From an uncultured Hungatella sp. (GTDB lineage: Bacteria > Bacillota > Clostridia > Lachnospirales > Lachnospiraceae), in contig CAJUPP010000036.1 of assembly GCA_910588325.1 (NCBI GenBank), forward strand, positions 1 through 36,059: a stretch of 36,059 bases of DNA. The letters run 5' to 3'. Below, in pieces: positions 32,861 to 36,059 of this stretch. A program made the translations under genes and the position numbers. The notes under the pieces were generated by a model, which saw only the letters and a list, made by a program, of their open reading frames with translations, was not told the DNA's origin and did no database searches. Positions within the stretch are counted from its first letter, which is position 1. Every line of letters begins with the position of its first letter.

Positions 32861-33041
32861 ACCATTTTCCACGCCGGCACTTAGCACCTGGCTTTTAGGT
32901 GGTTAGTGTCCGCTGCGTGGAAACCTGAGCGAGAGCGTGTCGCGAGATGTTTTGCCATTGCTTCGAAACGGACCGGCAGAGCACTGCCAGCAGAACCTTA
33001 GCGCCCCATAATCATACATACAGAAAGTCAGGAAAATAATT
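32861..33041. other. Hairpin-rich intergenic element
   Basis: A 58-base imperfect hairpin spans 32866-32923. TTTCCACGC (32866-32874) pairs with GCGTGGAAA (32915-32923), CGG with CCG, and CACTTAGCACCT (32878-32889) with AGGTGGTTAGTG (32897-32908) with two mismatches. A second small hairpin is GGCAG-AGCA-CTGCC (32975-32988). Between them lies a GC-rich segment with GAGCGAGAGCGTGTCGCGAG. No U-tract follows either hairpin, so neither is an ordinary terminator. It may be a dispersed palindromic repeat or a structured leader of the MATE gene. I do not recognise it as a known riboswitch. Confidence 0.6.
32984..33012 (+). promoter_or_regulatory. Weak candidate promoter for the MATE gene
   Basis: CTGCCA (32984-32989), 17 bases, then CATAAT (33007-33012). 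It overlaps the small hairpin at 32975-32988. Both boxes have changes from consensus. Confidence 0.3.
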
Positions 33042-34406
33042 ATGAACAAAGCAAAGTTATTCTTTAGAGACAACCAATCCTTTATCAAAGAAACCTTTCA
33101 TATGGCATGGCCATCGGTGCTGGAGTCTTTCTTTGTTGCCCTGGCCGGTATGGTAGACTCTCTGATGGTAAGTACTATAGGGGCCTATGCAGTAGCTGCG
33201 GTTGGTCTGACAACTCAGCCTAAGTTTATTGGACTGGCTCTGTTTATTGCAGTGAATGTGGCGGTTTCTGCCATAGTAGCCAGACGGAAGGGGCAGCAGG
33301 ATCAAAAAGGCGCCAATGAAACCCTGGCCATGGCCTTAGTATTTGTCATGATCATGGGGGTTATAGTCAGTTTTATCTGTGTGGCATTTGCAGATCCCAT
33401 CATCCGTCTGTGCGGCTCCGCAGAGGATACCCATGAAAGTGCAGTGGCGTATTTTCGGATTATTATGGGAGGGATGATGTTCAATATTATTTCTCTGGTA
33501 ATTAATGCGGCTCAGAGGGGAGCAGGCAATACGAGAATTGCCATGAAGACCAATGTGACAGCCAATGTGCTGAATATGATCGGAAATTATCTGCTGATTG
33601 GCGGTAATCTGGGATTCCCAGCGTTGGGAATCTATGGAGCAGCCCTGGCTACGGTATTCGGAACCATGGTGGCATGTGGCATGAGTATTGCTTCTCTGTT
33701 TAAGAAAGAAGGCTTCATCAGCATTTTCTATATGATAAATAAAAAGATTCGTCTCCGCGCCAGCGCCTTGTCCAATATTTTCCATATTGGATCCAATATT
33801 TTTCTGGAACAATTACTGCTGCGGATAGGATTTATGTCAACGGCAGTGATGACAGCCAAATTAGGAACCGATGTGTTTGCAGCTCATCAGGTAGGAATGA
33901 ATGTTATGAGTCTTTCCTTTTCCTTCGGAGATGGTATGCAGGTTGCAGCTGTGGCGTTGATCGGAAGGAGTCTGGGAGAGGAACGGCCGGATATGGCGAA
34001 GCTTTACGGATTTATCTGCCAGAGAATCGGCAATGGAATTTCCCTGGTTCTGGCAGTGCTGTACATTCTGGGCGGAAAGGCATTTTTTGGACTTTATTTC
34101 AAAGAACCCCATATTGTGGCTATGGGAGTACAGATTATGCAGATTATCGTCATTGTAGTAATGCTGCAGATATCTCAGGTAATCTATATGGGATGCTTAA
34201 GGGGCGCAGGAGATGTAAGGTTTACGACTATGGTTTCCACTTTCAGCGTTACCTTCGTGAGAACGGTCAGCTCCTACCTTCTGTGCTATGGGCTGGGACT
34301 GGGAATGATAGGGATTTGGCTTGGAGTAGTCTGTGACCAGTTTTCCCGTTTTATTTTGACGAGATGGCGATTTCGGTCCGGCGTTTGGACAAAAGTTAAG
34401 ATATAA
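33042..34406 (+). CDS. MATE family efflux transporter
   Basis: A 454-residue, roughly 12-helix transporter with the two-lobed MATE layout. Each half opens similarly: MAWPSVLESFFVALAGMVDS near residue 20, and NIFHIGSNIFLEQLLLRIGF near 245 as its counterpart. Family-typical segments include VISLVINAAQRGAGNTRIAM and AVALIGRSLGEERPDMA. MATE proteins export drugs or metabolites using Na+ or H+ gradients; some relatives flip lipid-linked sugars. The ATG at 33042 has only a weak AGGAAA upstream. It has its own intergenic region on both sides and is probably a separate unit. Substrate unknown. Confidence 0.9.
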   Translation: MNKAKLFFRDNQSFIKETFHMAWPSVLESFFVALAGMVDSLMVSTIGAYAVAAVGLTTQPKFIGLALFIAVNVAVSAIVARRKGQQDQKGANETLAMALVFVMIMGVIVSFICVAFADPIIRLCGSAEDTHESAVAYFRIIMGGMMFNIISLVINAAQRGAGNTRIAMKTNVTANVLNMIGNYLLIGGNLGFPALGIYGAALATVFGTMVACGMSIASLFKKEGFISIFYMINKKIRLRASALSNIFHIGSNIFLEQLLLRIGFMSTAVMTAKLGTDVFAAHQVGMNVMSLSFSFGDGMQVAAVALIGRSLGEERPDMAKLYGFICQRIGNGISLVLAVLYILGGKAFFGLYFKEPHIVAMGVQIMQIIVIVVMLQISQVIYMGCLRGAGDVRFTTMVSTFSVTFVRTVSSYLLCYGLGLGMIGIWLGVVCDQFSRFILTRWRFRSGVWTKVKI

Positions 34407-34460
34407 CTCCAGATTATACATAAAATTCCAAATAAGTTTATAAGAATTTGAAAACCATTA

Positions 34461-34489
34461 TTGAAATCTCCGTGTAAATGAGATATTAT
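34461..34489 (+). promoter_or_regulatory. Sigma-A promoter of leuB-ilvD
   Basis: TTGAAA (34461-34466), a 17-base spacer, then TATTAT (34484-34489). The leader to the leuB start is about 60 bases, too short for a T-box, and no attenuator hairpin is seen. Confidence 0.7.
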
Positions 34490-34557
34490 GAAGAGAAACA
34501 GTTTATATAGGGCTATCTATCATGTTATTCAGGCAAAAAGGGAAGGAATAAAAAGCT

Positions 34558-35643
34558 ATGAATTGCAGAATTGTAACCATACCGGGGGATGGAATCGGTC
34601 CGGAGATTGTGAGAGAAGCATGCAAGGTGCTTGATAAGACAGGCCGGGTATATGGCCATGATTTTCAATATACAGAGGTGCTGATGGGAGGCTGTTCCAT
34701 TGATGCATACGGAGTTCCGCTGACAGAGGAGGCCCTTGAGACGGCAAAGAAGAGTGATGCCGTACTTTTAGGGGCGGTAGGCGGCAACGTGGGAAATTCC
34801 AGGTGGTACGATGTGGCGCCAGGTCTGAGGCCGGAGGCAGGTCTTTTGGCTATCCGCAAGGGGCTGAATCTGTTTGCCAATATTCGTCCGGCATATTTGT
34901 ACAAGGAACTGGAACAGGCATGCCCGCTGAAAAAAGAGATGGTCGGCGACGGATTTGATATGGTGATTGTGCGGGAACTGACCGGCGGTCTGTACTTCGG
35001 AAAACGTTATACAGAATCTGTGGATGGGGTTATGACAGCGGTAGATACCTTGACTTATACCGAAACGGAGATTCGCCGGATTGCCGTCAAGGCGTTTGAT
35101 ATTGCTATGAAGAGAAGAAAGAAAGTTACCAGTGTGGATAAGGCCAATGTGCTGGATTCCTCCAGGCTTTGGAGACGGGTGGTGGAGGAAGTGGCGAAGG
35201 ATTATCCGGAAGTGGAATTGGCCCACATGCTGGTTGATAACTGCGCCATGCAGCTGGTGATGAATCCCAGACAATTTGACGTAATTCTTACAGAGAACAT
35301 GTTCGGAGATATTTTATCCGATGAGGCCAGTATGATTACCGGTTCTATCGGTATGCTGTCCTCAGCCAGCTTAAATGAGACAAAATTTGGACTGTACGAG
35401 CCAAGCCACGGTTCCGCACCGGATATTGCAGGAAAGGATATGGCCAATCCGATTGCCACTATACTTTCCGCGGCCATGATGCTTCGCTATTCCTTTGATT
35501 TGGATAAAGAGGCGGATGCTATTGAGAAGTCCGTCGGGAAGGTGCTGACAGATGGTTACCGCACAGGAGATTTGTATTCCGAGGGTTGTACCAAAGTGGG
35601 GACAGCCAGGATGGGAGATTTGGTGGCAGACAATATCCGTTAA
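34558..35643 (+). CDS. leuB: 3-isopropylmalate dehydrogenase
   Basis: A 361-residue decarboxylating dehydrogenase that makes the 2-oxoisocaproate precursor of leucine. The N-terminus is IVTIPGDGIGPEIV. RELTGGLYFGKRY carries the substrate-contact region, DKANVLDSSRLWRRVVEE the conserved Lys/Asn segment, and the metal-binding aspartates lie in LVDNCAMQLV and FGDILSDEASMITGSIGMLSSASL. The NAD-binding EPSHGSAPDIAGK is complete. The ATG at 34558 follows GGAAGGAA at about 10 bases. Absence of leuA, leuC and leuD nearby means the rest of the leucine pathway is encoded elsewhere. ilvD follows after 67 bases. Confidence 0.95.
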   Translation: MNCRIVTIPGDGIGPEIVREACKVLDKTGRVYGHDFQYTEVLMGGCSIDAYGVPLTEEALETAKKSDAVLLGAVGGNVGNSRWYDVAPGLRPEAGLLAIRKGLNLFANIRPAYLYKELEQACPLKKEMVGDGFDMVIVRELTGGLYFGKRYTESVDGVMTAVDTLTYTETEIRRIAVKAFDIAMKRRKKVTSVDKANVLDSSRLWRRVVEEVAKDYPEVELAHMLVDNCAMQLVMNPRQFDVILTENMFGDILSDEASMITGSIGMLSSASLNETKFGLYEPSHGSAPDIAGKDMANPIATILSAAMMLRYSFDLDKEADAIEKSVGKVLTDGYRTGDLYSEGCTKVGTARMGDLVADNIR

Positions 35644-35710
35644 CCGGCAGCGAAAAAGAGGTTCCGTTATGGCAGGCAGACCTTAGAAGTGTTATGAAAG
35701 GAGAAAATCT

Positions 35711-36059
35711 ATGAGAAGCGATAATGCAAAATCCGGTATGCAACAGGCTCCGGCCCGCTCATTGTTTCGTGCACTGGGAATAACAGAGGAAGAGCTTGAA
35801 AGGCCTTTGGTAGGTGTGGTCAGTTCCTATAATGAGATTGTTCCGGGGCATATGAACCTGGATAAGATTGTGGATGCGGTAAAGCAGGGGGTAGCCATGG
35901 CCGGCGGAACGCCTATTGTATTTCCGGCTATTGCTGTCTGCGACGGTATCGCTATGGGCCATGAGGGGATGAAATACTCTCTGGTAACCAGAGATTTGAT
36001 TGCAGATTCCACGGAATGTATGGCTTTGGCTCATCAGTTTGACGCTCTGGTTATGATTC
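35711..36059 (+). CDS. ilvD: Dihydroxy-acid dehydratase, N-terminal part
   Basis: The first 116 residues of IlvD, running off the window end. The N-terminus is typical: PARSLFRALGITEEEL, VGVVSSYNEIVPGHMNLDKI and GGTPIVFPAIAVCDGIAMGH (with the first cluster-region Cys in AVCDG), then GMKYSLVTRDLIADSTECMA. IlvD removes water from dihydroxy acids in valine, isoleucine and leucine synthesis. AAAGGAG lies 8 bases before ATG 35711. It is 67 bases after leuB and very likely cotranscribed. The frame is open to the last base. Confidence 0.95.
   Translation, partial: MRSDNAKSGMQQAPARSLFRALGITEEELERPLVGVVSSYNEIVPGHMNLDKIVDAVKQGVAMAGGTPIVFPAIAVCDGIAMGHEGMKYSLVTRDLIADSTECMALAHQFDALVMI

Noticed and set aside
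34490..34557. T-box or leucine attenuator before leuB
   Set aside because: The leader is only about 68 bases, without a T-box sequence, a leucine-rich leader peptide, or a terminator hairpin.

Overview
The window looks like chromosome of a spore-forming Lachnospiraceae-type Clostridia. Evidence: a SCIFF ranthipeptide gene with its radical-SAM maturase, directly followed by fused secDF, tgt and yajC; a Csp-like subtilase; a YrzE/TIGR04086-like membrane protein; choline-binding-type repeat proteins; and AGGAGG ribosome binding sites throughout. Genus cannot be read from the sequence alone. No rRNA, tRNA, CRISPR array, transposase or phage gene was seen.

Region 1 (1-19115) is a surface-polysaccharide locus. 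It starts with an O-antigen ligase/polymerase-like membrane protein and a class-ABC ATPase of unknown role. A block on the minus strand follows: a small and a large secreted cell-wall-binding-repeat protein, with two small coiled-coil proteins between them. The plus-strand run from 7137 encodes a TPP-dependent acetolactate-synthase-like enzyme, a fused sugar epimerase/C-methyltransferase, a DPM1/GtrB-like glycosyltransferase, a tandem GT2 enzyme, another GT2 enzyme, a polyprenyl-phosphate sugar-1-phosphate transferase and an LCP ligase. Together these could start a glycan on undecaprenyl phosphate, make and add an unusual branched sugar, extend the chain, and attach it to peptidoglycan. No flippase is recognisable inside the cluster.

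Region 2 (19179-24206) is envelope and protein quality control: a membrane-anchored HtrA protease, a divergent ClpX-like unfoldase, and, convergent to it, a Csp-like S8 protease with an intact catalytic triad.

Region 3 (24313-26557) has a divergent signal peptidase II, a YrzE-like membrane protein and a CNNM/CorC-family membrane protein.

Region 4 (26644-32860) is a likely operon driven by a very good sigma-A promoter: scfA, scfB, secDF, tgt, yajC and a HAD phosphatase. It links a ranthipeptide and its maturase to Sec translocase accessory genes. A hairpin between scfA and scfB may set their ratio.

Region 5 (32861-36059) has a hairpin-rich intergenic stretch, a MATE transporter, then leuB and the start of ilvD for branched-chain amino acid synthesis.

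Most striking for follow-up: the epimerase/C-methyltransferase fusion next to a TPP carboligase, the ClpX-like protein lacking the RKH loop, a pair of 11-bp inverted matches containing Spo0A boxes, and the structured 32861-33041 element.
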